The position numbers and the translations under genes were made by a program. Positions 12,167-24,776 of a stretch of DNA of 64,000 nt are shown one piece after another; the first letter of the stretch is position 1, and each line of letters starts with the position of its first letter. The stretch comes from Gavia stellata (taxonomy: Eukaryota; Chordata; Aves; Gaviiformes; Gaviidae), in assembly GCF_030936135.1 (NCBI RefSeq), contig NC_082600.1, positions 4,526,001-4,590,000 of the forward strand, in the 5' to 3' direction. The notes beneath the pieces were generated by a model. The model was not told where the DNA came from, did no database searches, and saw only the letters and a list, made by a program, of their open reading frames with translations.

Positions 12167-14019
12167 GCAAAGCTCAGCACTTCTGATGCTGCTGAGGCCA
12201 TCCAATACCTGCCAGTGACCCGAGCAAAGGGAGGGGTGCCCCATTTCCCTGGAGCATCCATTGCCCTTCCAGCACATTTCAAAGAGGTTATGTGCCCCGG
12301 AGACCTCCTCTGTCCCAGATTCCCTCCCAGCACTGCCGGAGACCTGTTTGACTCAGAGGTTTCTGCGGTCTCCGCTGGTTTTTCTTCCCACATCCTGCAG
12401 GATGAGTCAAACAGTGATATCTGAGTCATGTTTGAAGATGTTCAACCCAAGGGATCACGCCATGATGGCCCAAAACTACAGGTGGATTTCCCAGCCCTCC
12501 CTCGTGGAGATTTCCACCTCTTCCCCTTTTCCTCTCCTTCTTGTTGCTTTTAAAGGCTCGGTGGTTGCAGACAACCAAGAAGAAGCCATGGTGCAGGGAT
12601 GTGACTGTGGGTATTGCTGGGAGGAGAAGTGTCGGAGAGGAAAGCAGCAATGCCAACAGACAAGCCCTGGCACTCTCCCTGGGCAAATGCAGGTCATTTT
12701 TATTTGGCTGGGTGAAGCAGCCAGAAGATGCTCCAGCCTGTGAGGAGGCAAGGGAGAGCCTTCCCCTCCTGTACAGCCACCCCTGGAGCTTTTTCACTCC
12801 ATATTTACTCTTCAGCCTCAGTCATTTCCAACCAATTCAGTTAATGATGCTCCCAAATAAGCAATTAACCAGGGAACAAGCAGGGAGGATTGACAGAAAA
12901 GTAGACATGGAAGAGGTAGAAGATTTGTGAAAATGAGGAACTGGAGGAACAGAGATGCTCGGAGTATGTCCTGACCGGCGGTGCCTGGCCAGCACGCATG
13001 GCCAGCCACCCCACCAGCACATGCACGGCTGGCTGACCAGTACCTCTCCAGCCTGTGCTGCCTCGACACGCCAGTGGAGCCCCACTGCAGAAGCAGCCTG
13101 GGGTTGTTGTGATCTTGGGCATCGAGGACCCAAATCCACCGGAAAGCAAGATTTGCTTTTGCAGGTGGTTTGAAACACACCAGTCCCTTGCATCCTCAGG
13201 GCTGTGCTTTGCTTTGATAGCTGTGGTGAGCTTGGAGGTGTGTTACAAAGCCACGGGGACACCTTACAGAGTCAAATGGAGACTACCAAACCACAATTTA
13301 CTTGGGGAGAGGTTTCCTCTTCCTGCAGCAATGGGAACTTAGAGGAGCTGAGGAGCTGAACCCCTCAGGTCTCTGCCCACCGGCAGCCAGTTGGGATGCT
13401 GCCAGACCCCATCAGCAGGAACCAGGAGGGAGGTCCCAGAGTCTGAAAACCAGGTGCCCTCACCAGGCGGTTCACACGTACCTGCCCTAAATCCGCAGTG
13501 GTGGGAATGTGGGACATGGCAACACCCAGGAGACACACGCTGAAGCCATCATCACTTTGCAAAAGCCATGACCCTTTCCTCCACCCTTCCACCGTGCGGC
13601 ACAACACCCAACCTGCCACAAACCCTGTGAGCTGCTCCCCCCCCCAGCTACCCCAGAGAGATAGCTGGGGGGTGAAGGAGGTAAATGAAGAACAGACGTT
13701 TAAATATTCAACATATAAAAGGTTAAAAGTAGCCCACACTCTCAAAACAAGGGCTTAAACTTCAAAACAGCCTGAACGCACAATTTCAGGGAAATTTCTG
13801 AAAGCATTTATGACCGCTAGTGCCGTGAAAGCGATGGATTTAATGAGCTTGTACAACCAACGTGCTGAAAACAGCCTTTGCCGGAGCGAGCCGGCCGTGA
13901 GTCACCCGCTCCAAGCGGGCACCAGCCCACGGCCGCCGGCAAACAAACACCCAAAGCACAACACAAACACTGATAACGCTTGCGCAAGGCAACAACCGAA
14001 GGACCTTTCAGCAGCTATA

Positions 14020-15060
14020 ACTAATCTATTTCCACTGCTACGCTGCATTACTTCAGAGACAAAGTGGGAAATTTTTTTTTTCCTGCTAATTAACATTTGT
14101 TCGCACACAAAATGCAGAAGCCGGTGCCAACCGGACATACCTAGATAGAGCCTAATATTAGATTTCACAAAAGCATTCATCCTGTCTAAACAAACATCCT
14201 CCATACAATATTAACCTTAAAATCTTTGCCCAAACAGATGTTCGCACTGCGGGCACGGCTCGGCATCGTTTCCCAGGACAAAGCGAACCCTCCACATCCA
14301 TGACCATCCCCACACTCCAATTAACCCAGGCATCGACAGGAAAACACGCTGGTTTTTTAGGAAGCTTTGCATAAAACTTAGTTTCGAATTTAAAACAGTA
14401 TCAGTCATTATTTGTCTCTAGCAGAGGCTTCATATAAGGTTTCTTCCTCCGGCTTTATTGCAGTGCATAGTTACTCACTTTTTGTTACAGCCAGAGACAA
14501 AGTCCTGCTTTTAACAGCTGAGAAAATTTGCTGGCAAATGATATACGACGTTGATTAACCAATGATACGGTTCAGGTCTGGTCGAACAGGCAAGCGGCTG
14601 AAATGGGAAAGCAAGTTTTTTAACAATTTGTTACACACAGTAGCAAGAAAAACAGGAAGTAGGTGTTTATTAGCAGTTTCCAAATATACCAGCCAAAATA
14701 AAACTCCCCATGCAGTCTGAGGTATTCAAAATACAGCAACGACCAGAATTCCTCAGATTATAAGAGGGTAATTAATCACAAACAGTGTTCACAGCCCAGT
14801 GATTTGGAAACTTCCTTTTTATTGAAGATCTGGATCAAGAGCAAACTTCAAAGCAAAACTAATTGATCTGAGATTCATTGCGTCTGGTCGATAAAGCAAA
14901 AAAATAAAATATCATTCGGACGAAGCCAGGTCTACGGCTTACATTCATTATGCCTTGACAGCCCATAAAGCACATTAAAAAGTCATTTTTCAACGAATGC
15001 TATAGCACTGACCTATTTCAACATAAAAGCTATTCATACACGGGAGACTGTTGCTTCCTC
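14020..15060. promoter_or_regulatory. Candidate conserved non-coding element cluster
   Basis: Over 1 kb with no recognisable repeat, moderately AT-rich, with many homeodomain-type cores (ctaattaaca 14086, gattaaccaatgat 14553, gtaattaatcac 14770, ctaattgatctgag 14860) and tcttttccctg-type spacers, and no long open frame. Texture like this is typical of deeply conserved enhancers in developmental gene deserts. It lies about 25 kb 3' of the BMP4 promoter. Conservation was not tested. Confidence 0.35.
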
Positions 15061-18000
15061 ATAATCAGTGTATTGCACCCAAAAGCCAGCCGTGTTATTC
15101 CAGGCTTGTTTCTCAGGAATGTGAGCATATCTTGGAGACTGATTCATAAAAGGAAGAGAGCAGGCTACTTCTGGGCCAGGCTCACATGCTTTATTCAGAA
15201 GCAAAATTTCCGAATTTTGTTTGGATTCAGCCAACCTCTTAACTCTGCTAGAGCCGGCCGAGCGGCTTATGATGAACAGCTCAGTCTCTAAATGAACTCT
15301 TCTCTTCTCCTTCTTCTTTTTCTGAAATTGCCTGAAAATAGTGGGTTTTACCAATTCTTTTTCGTAAAGGTTGTATGCATATCCCAGCCAGGGGACCGCC
15401 ATTCACCGGCAGCCAGCATTCATTGCAAGATTCACGATTTAACCAATGTAATTTGTCACCCAAGCCATCTGGCTTTTTTTTTCCTGTCCTCCACTGAAGG
15501 ATTCCACGTGCTCCTCGTGAAAATACAATTCACTGCCCCACTCTGAAACCATAAGCCCTTTGTTTTCAAAGATATTTTCCCCATGTCTGCTCTCCTGGCA
15601 CGTCCCGTGGTTGCTCATCGGCGCTGGGTGGGATCATCCTCTGGCCGGTCCCAGGTGGGATCCTGCTATCTGATATCAGGGCTGATACCGGGGGTGGTTG
15701 AGGCAGGGTAGGAGGCACAGCCCATGGGGCAAGGAAAGGAGCTGGCTTTTTGCAGGGTTAATTTTCACAGCAGACTGGAATGGCATGGATGGATACCGAG
15801 TTTGGAAGAAGCAGAGAATGATTTTCTTTTTTGACTGTCACAAATTCCCAGCCTGGATGCAAAATGGTCGCTTGCCCTAAGCAGAACTTTCCAGTCTCTG
15901 CCTCTGCTTTGTTTTCCTGGGCCGCCTGAGGAGTCACTGGCAAAAAGGTACTGAAGTGATACCCCCTTCAGCCCTGGCCCCTGATGGAGAGTTTTGCGTC
16001 ACGAGAGGTGCGAATCGCCAATTGCTCAGAGAAGAAACTCTCATTTCAGCTGCCCCAGTGCAGGAGGTGAGCCCTGACTCTTCCCTCCCGGAGAGCTCTC
16101 AGGGAGCAAAGTCCAGGGAAAGGTCTCCATCCTGCTACGAAGGCAGAAGTCCCAGCTGGACCGTGGGACAGGGAGTGCTTGGATCACACACCAAACCCTT
16201 CCAAAGCCAAGACTTCCCGCTTCAAACCCTGTCAAAACACAGACGGTGCGTACGCATCCAATTTATTCTCAATAGGTTTTGCAGACTTTCGTTTTCTGTG
16301 CTGCTCGCCTGGAGTCAAAGGCAGAAGTCTCTAAGCTGCCAGATTGCCAAAACCTCTGATAAAGATTTGATCCTTAATGCAGGCTGTGATTTTTTTTTAT
16401 TCCTTTGCTTATTGTCCACTGATGTCTTCACCTGTGTCATCTGCTCCCAGCCTGGCAGCCTGTTGCTGTGAACAGGAAAGATCACCGCGAACAAAACCTT
16501 TTACAAGGGATTAAATTTCATCTAAAAGCATGTAATTCTACATAGCCAGAAGCAGTTTCTAATCTTCATATATAGGAACTTACAAGGCAAGGAATTCAAA
16601 GCCACCGGATTAAATGAAAAATGTGAATGAAAAGCTACATGCTGATACTCAGCTGACCTAGGCAAGTTACTGTACATTTTTCAAAGTTTTAAATTACCAC
16701 TAATGGAAAACGCGGGGAGTAAGTCTGAAGTGTCTCTCCACATCATTACTTCAAAAAAAGAAGTCCAAAACAATGAATGAATATTTGCAGAGAAGCCCCC
16801 GATGCTTTCCAACACGGTTGGCCTCACTTTGCTCTTACTGTATAGATCAGCAGGTATCATCAGATCAGATTAAGACCAGCTGTTCATTTCTAGTAAAGGA
16901 ATTTCCCAAAAAGGTAAAATATAATTCAAGCTTAGCAACCTAGATACTTTGGAAGAATAAAACCTCTGCTAGTGACTGTAAAAAGCAGAGAAAAAGGCAT
17001 TATAAAGCATTTAAGAGCTTTGGTTTCAATTATTTTATATTAAAGGATAGGTAAGCTTAAATTGCTCAGACTCTTTAAAAAAATAAAAGGGATTGTAAAT
17101 AAAATTGGAAACAGATATACAACAACCAAGTTCCCACAGGTGCGTTTTCTTACTGTGGAAATACCCGTGTGAATTTCCAGTTTCCCATCATGTAAGGGGA
17201 GACAATAAATTCTGAAGTTACCCCGTTTGCCTTCGGACTTTGCTGCAGAAGAAGTAACCTCTTGTCTGTTTAGACTGTCTGAGTATCCCAATGTCCCTCT
17301 GTGTGTCTCGCACCAAAGCAAAGGTTTGTGCTGCCCGCCGGGGCTCACCGCGAGATCAAAGCTTTGGGCCACTCACAATAAAACAAGAGGGTAAAGCCCA
17401 AAGAATCAAAGAAACAAAGGAAAGGTTTAAGAGATAAGGATCAGCCTCAGATATGATATTTCATCCAGATCAGATCCGGTGCAGAAGTTCAATTCAAAGT
17501 TCATAAGACAAAAATACAAAGAGGTCAGCTTTAAGGTTTTGTTGCTCTGTATCTCCATGTTCTCAGCGATATTCCCATCTTCCAGGCAACACAGATTTCA
17601 CCAGCATTATGCAAAACCATGTAACTTATCTCATCCTCTCTTCCAGGCTATGCATCCACTCAAATATGTATTTCAAGCATTTCTAATATCCTCACCCAGC
17701 CCTAAACAAAACGCCTCCAGCCACATCTCACAAACAAAGTGTGAAGCCATGGGGTAACCAGCAAAACCAGAAACCCGCTCCATTCCTCGGAGAGAGGCGC
17801 TTCTCCACTCGCTGAAGCTCATTATGAACACAGAGTAAAGACAAAACCCAAGCCAACGTGCTGAAATGTCTGTAGTAAAATCCTTTGAAGACCAGGAAAA
17901 AAGAAAGGAGAAAAATCCTGCACCTCTAGATTTCTCAGAGGTGCCAAACCTGGCCCACACTATGTTAGCATTTACAGATATAATTGTCTTGGCTTACAGG

Positions 18001-18230
18001 GGGGTGCTTGGCAATTACTTGGTTGAAAGAATCTGTTTATCAAGAATTTGGGAATGGGAGGGTGATGGCTGGGGAGGTCTGTGGGTGTTTGGAGGTAGAG
18101 AAGGCAACGGGGAACTGAAATGTCGTTGCTCTCTGGCAAGGCGCACACTTGGCGCTGCCTCCCCTGGGAACAGCCCATCTAAATGATGCAAAAATATTAT
18201 CACTGATTCTCAATTAGCTGCAAGCAAAAT
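15061..18230. other. Intergenic, apart from the candidate element at 16.5-17.1 kb
   Basis: Short frames only. The longest (15956-16471) has no recognisable domain and no splice or start support. Confidence 0.45.
16480..17100. promoter_or_regulatory. Candidate conserved non-coding stretch
   Basis: Repeat-free, AT-leaning sequence with complex, non-repetitive wording (for example ggattaaatttcatctaaaagcatgtaattc, cagatcagattaagacc, gcttagcaacc) and no coding potential. It resembles the 14-15 kb stretch. Inference from texture only; the MIR-like ctgacctaggcaagttact near 16660 is a competing explanation for part of it. Confidence 0.25.
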
Positions 18231-18296
18231 TACAGAATCACGGAATCACAGAATCATTAAGGTTGGAAAAGACCTTTAAGATCATCAAGTCCAACA
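18231..18296 (-). mobile_element. Short CR1 3'-end fragment
   Basis: Three tail motifs (acagaatca cggaatca cagaatca) are followed by ttaaggttggaaaagacctttaagatcatcaagtccaac in the reversed orientation. Only about 65 bp is present, a severely 5'-truncated insertion. Confidence 0.9.
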
Positions 18297-21200
18297 AAGG
18301 GCTGTGATTCAAAAAATCCTACAGCCCTTTTTCATATTTATAGGAATACATCAAACACAGCATATTCCTCAGCGTTACAGACACTTATCTTTTTTCAGCT
18401 TTGCTTTTGCTTCACCCAGGTCCTTATTACAGTGGCAGATTCACCAAACCACAGCCAGAACCATCCTATGTCCCACGGACGGATGGTGCTTCAGGGGTGC
18501 AACTCCTAGAATACCTGCAAGCCATTGTTTTCACCTCGTTGCAAACCTACCATGGAGAAGCACTCTCTAACCTTGTGAAGTACAAAATCAAAGGCAGCAG
18601 TCAGATGCAGTAGAAGAGGACACAGAAGAACCAGGGAAAGGTTTGCAAGGCGCGATGAGCACCCCGCTCTGTGCACAGCCTGGGGTGGTGGGGTGGATGT
18701 CATTGCCTCTGTTGGCTCGTAGGTAGAGCTGCACAAAGCTGCGGGGAAGAAAAGTTTGGAAAAGAGGTTTTAGAAAAGTGCAAATAAAAAAATTATTAGA
18801 AGATACAGATCTTAAGCCTGGTGAGTGCTGCAGGATTGTGATCAGGTCAAGCCGGTTAAATATGTGTTGCAGTTAGAGCAAGTGGGTCAGGGCACAAAAC
18901 AGCATCCATTCTTTTACAGGGATGCTTTTGGCATTAAAATGTTAAAGTACATCGTCAGGTCTTGATGGGGTGGTAGGGTAAACACATCCAATGATAATGC
19001 AATTGCAGCTGAGCTATGAGATTCATGCAAAGCGGGCTGCAGCCGTGCAGTGAAGTCACCCTGACGGCACCAGGGAAAGGATGCATTTTCCGAACCAGCT
19101 GGATCCCACGATGCCTTCCCTGGCACTAGTGTGGCTCTGTATTATCCCACCGCGTTTCCACCGAGGAGGAATCTGGACCCCAAACACCAGTCCCTCCGAA
19201 AGGAACCGCATTGCGCTCACGGGGAGAACATGTTGAATGAAGAAAACCACGTGGCTATTGCAATACTTTCTGCTTTGAAAGAGGTTTATGAATAACTCAT
19301 GCACAATCCCCTGGCATGTGAAAGCCCTGGAGAATTACAGGCAGCCTGAAACACGAACAGTAACCCTACTGCTGTTTATCTGATGCAGCATGAGTACGTC
19401 AGCTCCAGAGGTTTTATTTTGGCCATGGGGGACCACAACTCCCTGTCAACACCACGTACAAATCGACCTACTGTGGGGTGTGGGTTGTTTTTTTTTATTT
19501 TGCCTCCAGACATCACACACCTTCTGAAGTTTCCTTACATGTTGTCTTATAAGGTGCTTTCACAACATCCACGCCGCGGATACATTAGTCAGCAACAGCC
19601 GAGCATAATTCCAGTCTCATAAATCTTCCGGCAATTACGAGGCCTCAGTCAACCTCCCCGTGAGATAAAACAACCACTGCATCGCGGCGTCATGATGGGA
19701 TTTTTTTTTTTTTTCCTTTTTTCTTTTTCTTTCTGACCAATCAAGCCTGTGAAATGACAACTGTGATGTGCCGGTCAACAGTGTTTCTCCCACGAAGCTG
19801 TGCCTGGGGCACTCCAGGATTTCAGTCCTTGCTAGCGACAAGGTGGTCCTTGAACGTATTAAATGGGGAGATGCTGGGTATGGGATGCGGGGGGGGTCGG
19901 GTCAGTACGCGACACTTGGCTGACAGATTTTCTCATCATTTGCTCAGGGCCAGACAGGAGAGCTGTGCAAGTCTGGGGGGAGGCTCTCCCTGAGCTCGGT
20001 GGGTTTGGATGCGGCACCAAGCTCCGGCTGAAGCTGTGAATGTTTCCCAGCAGAAATTGCCCATCATGTTGCTGGTTGCACAACTGCTGGATCCTGGTCA
20101 TGGGTGGCTCCATGTGCACGAGTGAGCTGCTGGAAGGGGAAAGCTGTTGAATCATAGAATCATTTAGGTTGGAAAAGACCTTTAAGATCATCAAGTCCAA
20201 AAATCCATGTAAAATTTAGGCTTTCCAAAGAGACCAGGTCCAGCGTGCCGGGAGCAGGGCATCAGCTCTGCCAGCGGTCATGGGAACAAAAAGGGCTGGT
20301 GTAAGGCCATGTTTAGCACGAAAAGGGGGTACACACCATCTCACCTCTGCTGTCCAAAGCAACCTGTACCTGGGCAGACAACGCTGAGCCTGAGAGAGCT
20401 TCATCCCATCAGGAAAGAGGGAGGTGGGGTAATCCAGCGTGATCCTCCAGCAGAGCCCCACCACCCCATGGTGGTTCCCTGCAGAGGAACCGCTGGGACT
20501 GGGTGCACCACGCTTAGATGTCTGCAATTAGGTAAAACACCTCACCATTAAAAAACAGAATGAAATACTTTAAATGAGACCTAGGCCAGAAGTAAAAATA
20601 ACTGGTTCTTCAATGCACCAGTTGGTTTTTTACTGATATTGTTATTTACTATAATTAATCAGGTCAATTCTTATGAGGTAGATCCTATTACAAGACAAAG
20701 GAGAGAAAAAAGAAGATGAAAAAAACCGCATGTGCTTGCATTTACTTGTGTATTAAGTAGTCTTGAAGCTTTGATCTGAAGAAAATGCCAATAGGAGCAA
20801 CTGGTATGTCTGTTTTTACCTGGAGTCTTGTCACAACAGTATCACACTTGCTGAGTTTTTAAGAAGGCTCAAAGCATCAGGTGGAGTTGAACAGAAGCCA
20901 GAATTGCAGACCGCTGGACAACTCCAGTATCATGCCACCTGTTTAGATATTTGGTTAAAATTTTAAAAGATTTAAATATCACAAAAAATGTCGAATGAAA
21001 AGGTTGGGGAAACTTCTATACGAGAATCCACATTTTTAAATGAAACTAAAATTTTAAAGTTTGCAGTGAAACAGCTCAGGCTTTCTGGAATTTCAGAAGA
21101 CAAAGCAACATTTTTTTTACCTCTTTTCTTTGACCAAATCCCCTCTTCTGCCAGAGAAGATGCCAGTTACAAAAACTGCAAGTGAATCTGTTAAACTGTG

Positions 21201-21378
21201 ATTTGGGCCCCATATGAGCAAAGGTGAAACAACATCCTTGTCCGCAGTCCCACGGAGCTCACAGCAATTACATGCGACTGAAGCACCATTTGTAGTTACA
21301 TGTTTTCAGATCCTAAAGGATTTCACCCTTCCCAACCCCACGATACCGAACCAGCCTATCTATTTCCTCAAACAAACC
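18297..21378. other. Intergenic with one CR1 tail (20149-20200)
   Basis: 20560-21210 is AT-rich and repeat-poor. Otherwise nothing recognisable. Confidence 0.45.
20149..20200 (-). mobile_element. Short CR1 3'-end fragment
   Basis: The reversed CR1 terminus (gaatcatagaatcatttaggttggaaaagacctt, then atcatcaagtccaa) spans about 50 bp. It is nearly identical to the copies at 7737 and 18231, so it probably belongs to the same young subfamily. Confidence 0.9.
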
Positions 21379-21650
21379 ACAGAATCACAGGATGGTTTGG
21401 GTTGGCAGGGACCTTTAAAGGTCATCTAGTCCAACCCCCCTGCAGTGAGCAGGGACATCTTCAACCAGACCAGGTTGCTCAGAGCCCCGTCCAACCTGAC
21501 CTGGAATGTTTCCAGGGATGGGGCATCTCCCACCTCTCTGGGCAACCTGGGCCAGGGTTTCACCACCCTCAGCGTAAAAAATTTCTTCTTTATATCTAGC
21601 CTGAATCCCCCCTCTTTTAGTTTAAAACCATGACCCCTTGTCCTGTCAAG
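21379..21650 (-). mobile_element. CR1 LINE fragment, 3' end
   Basis: Reversed CR1: cacagaatcacaggatggtttgggttggcagggacctttaaaggtcatctagtccaac. The minus-strand frame reads DRTRGHGFKL, GFRLDIKKKFFTLRVVKPW, RLPREVGDAPSLETFQ. The wording differs from the copies at 1291 and 7737, so it is another subfamily. Confidence 0.95.
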
Positions 21651-23071
21651 CATTACTATTTGTGATCACTGTTTGTGATCCACCAGGGAGAGAAGGGGGA
21701 ATCGAGTTAGACCTGAGAAAGGGAAGAAATCCCATACATTGGGAGCCCAGCCCCGTTGGCATCGCTGGGCAGCAGCCAAGTAAGCACAGCCACGCAGCAG
21801 GCTCTTCGCAAGCCATCTTACTGCAAGTGCATCTTGACTTGCCGCAGATTTCCACCGCTGGTTGCCCCATAGCTAGGGAATGCAGGGAAGAGCCAAATTA
21901 CCGGATTTCGCTGCCTGATGCGCGCTGCCCTTGCCAAGCGCTATAGGAATGAAGTCATGGGTACCCTGCACTCGCTGTGCAAGGTGCTCAGACTTTCCTC
22001 TCTCCCCATCAGCAACGGAAAGTTGTTTGGGTTAGATGGGCAAACAGCTTCCTTTTGAAAGCTCTTCCTTCTCCAAACACATTACTGCGCCACTGGAAAC
22101 CGTTCAATTTAGCTAAGTTGTTAAGTTAAGTCATCTGAGCACATTTTTGCAGTTAAGCAGAGGCTGCGTGGTGGGCTAGTTTGGGAGAACAGTTGGATGT
22201 AAACCTCCCCAGGGGGAACAGATGCTGATGACACGTTGCTATCTAGTTGGTTTTCACACAGCACCATCCACTCCAGCTCCCAAGCTTTACTACAGCTGTT
22301 TCACACCAGTGAAACGCAGCCCACGGGGTGATATAAAGCCATTTCTACCTCTGCCTTCTGCCACAGCTCATCCCAACGCCCAGCGTAGGGGCCTCTCCGC
22401 TACCTGGCCCAGAGCAGAGCAGCTTTGGGGCTGCTCTATGTTATACCAGAGCAACGTTATTATTATCGGTACTGTTCAGCACAGCTGAGGCATCTTCCTG
22501 GCCAGATGTTCGCAGGATGTGTTTGTGCTCGGTTCGCTGATGCGTGAAAATACTCACAAGATGCTCAGCACAGCCAATATGCTACAGCCTAAATAGGAGC
22601 CTTTATTTCCACCTCACCTGTCCTCAAAACAAGATATTTTTTGTGATTTCCTATGTGTGTAACACAGCGGTGATCATTGAACAAATAAACAGGAAACCCT
22701 TAGGTCTGATGATGTTGCTCAAGAAAGGCACAAAAGCAAAAATTCCACTTATCTGAGCATCCTTCCCAAATTTGCTTCCCACACAACCTTTTGGGAGATC
22801 ACGTTTGCATCAGTTTCCTCAATTACCGCTTCTGTTACTGGTGTAATTCTTCAAGTGACCTCCCAAGGGTGCCCCAGAGATGAGTCGGGGGTGGGAGGAA
22901 AGGGGGTGTAGTGACTTAGCTCTTGTTTTCCCAAACGTGCCCGAGGCCGCAAGCCGTGAGTTTTCAGCTCGTGATTTAACCCGGTTTCCTGAAAACACAA
23001 TTCCTTGGATTTTTCATCCTACACTTTCCTGCCGGCCACGCACTGGGCACACCAACCCTCTTCACGGCAAA

Positions 23072-23123
23072 CCCATGCAGGCAGTTGGACTAGATGATCA
23101 TTGTAGGTCCGTTCCAACTGAAA
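23072..23123 (+). mobile_element. CR1 3'-end fragment in plus orientation
   Basis: gcagttggactagatgatcattgtaggtccgttccaact is the sense CR1 3' terminus. It runs directly into the TATCC microsatellite, which probably grew from the short tandem repeats at the CR1 3' end. Confidence 0.85.
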
Positions 23124-23176
23124 TATCCTATCCTATCCTATCCTATCCTATCCTATCCTATCCTATCCTATCCTAT
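23124..23176. repeat. (TATCC)n pentanucleotide microsatellite, about 10.6 units
   Basis: Perfect TATCC units from 23124 to 23176 follow a CR1 3' end without a gap. CR1 elements end in short tandem repeats, so expansion of the tail is the simplest origin. It is expected to be length polymorphic. Confidence 0.95.
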
Positions 23177-24757
23177 GCTGCACATTCAGCCGAGGGCTCC
23201 AGTCTTCTTCCCCAGCTGGAAGGGTTTCCCGTGCCCCTCTCATGAGCTCCCAAGCCCCAGGGCTTGCCGCAGTGCTGGAGGGAGCCGAAACAGGCAGGGA
23301 CAGAGGATGGGGGGCTGAGACCAAGCAGAACCCTGGTGCGTGGAAAGGCACCTGCTATCCCACATGGGGACCAAGAGAACCAAAATCCTCGAGCGCACCG
23401 CTTAGCCGAAGGAAATCAGAGCATGGGGTTGAAAGACCACTTGGAAAACATTAACAGCTCATTACTGATCGTCTGTTTAAAAACCCCCATTAATGTATAC
23501 ACATACCTCCCTGGACAGCACGTTTACCCCCAGCTAATGGCACTGAGTGGAAGCTGGAACGATCTGTGCATAACGACTTCAGCAAACTTCCAGCCCTCCC
23601 TCATTTACAGTTTTCCTGCACAGGCTCCTTCTGACCTCTTCAAATCCCATCCCAATTACAGCCTCCCACTTACCCTTCAATGTAAATAAATCCTGCGTGG
23701 TGGGGATCGCTGCTACCAGCGCAGATAAAAGCAATGATGTTGATGGAGGAAAAGCACAACCTGCAGCCTGTTCTTGAGAAGGGCAAGAAAACAAAGCACA
23801 GGCGGGCCGGCGGGGCTGAGGCGTGGGATGGGAGGTGACACCCATCAGGATGCTCAGAGCTTGGACACGGCTCAGCCCTCCGGGGAGATCCAGAGATCTT
23901 GGAAGGAGAAGCTCCAAAGCAGTGTAAAGCTCTGAATAGGTGGATAGTCATGAAATCCCTATGGGACATCCACACACCTGGGACTTCTTTGGATGCATGG
24001 GAGATTTGCTTAGGAAACTGCCTAATTTCTCTGCTAAGATGTCCCCATCCACTGCCTGTTGGAGGATGGAAACCCCAGGAGGATCTGCATGAGATACAGA
24101 GTTTTCTTCTATATATTGACAAGGTCTTGGTTCAAAGGAAGGATTTTGAACGATTTCCTCAGCAGATGTAAATCACTGCAGTGCCAATTGGCTTCAGCAG
24201 TGTTACACTAGTTTTACACCACTAAAGCACTGGATCATCTTCCCTTGGGAAAAAATGCCATCTCCCTAAATGTATTCAAGAGGGTTCAGAGAGAGAAAAA
24301 GCTGGATCTCTGCTGGCTTCCTGGAGCATCCTTAGGCTGGTGCTATGTTAACAATTTTTTTCCTCTGGATTTGTGGACATTTAAGAGCACTTTTGGACAC
24401 AGGGACAGGGTAAATGCCGTACGGACTTTCCTCCTAGCACAGGGCGAAGAGAGGGAATGAGCCAGCTAAACCCATCCAAGCTCTTTGCTCCTCCTAAATC
24501 TCATCTCTAAATGCATCTTTCTCAGCTTGCACCCGACCTCATTGCAAGCTGGGCAACCTTGGCCACACATCCATCCTGGGTTGGGATGTTGGGACCTCAC
24601 ACTGAAGTGTCCCCACGAGCCTTTGCAATTTCATGCTGCTGGGTACAATAGCAGGTGAGACAGGTCTTGGAATTTAAGTTGCTGGAGATTGGGGGTGGAG
24701 GAGAGGGGTGTTGTGCGTTGTTTTTTGGATTTTTTTCTGTAATTGTGGGCTTAATGC

Positions 24758-24776
24758 GGGGGGGGGGGGGGGGGGG
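24758..24776 (+). repeat. Homopolymer G run (19)
   Basis: An uninterrupted G tract after ttaatgc in otherwise unique sequence. Confidence 0.9.

Larger units (their letters stand above)
8641..14019. other. Intergenic, unique-looking
   Basis: Contains the CpG patch at 9.5-9.8 kb, A/C-rich tract near 11000-11030, the weak MIR-like relic and the 22-bp duplication. AT-rich, low-repeat sequence at 10420-11330 could hold regulatory DNA. At 13900 a gtgagtcaccc AP-1-like site lies in a GC-rich context. No gene. Confidence 0.45.

Noticed and set aside
16655..16690. Possible MIR-like phrase ctgacctaggcaagttact
   Set aside because: Too short, and flanks do not follow a SINE consensus.
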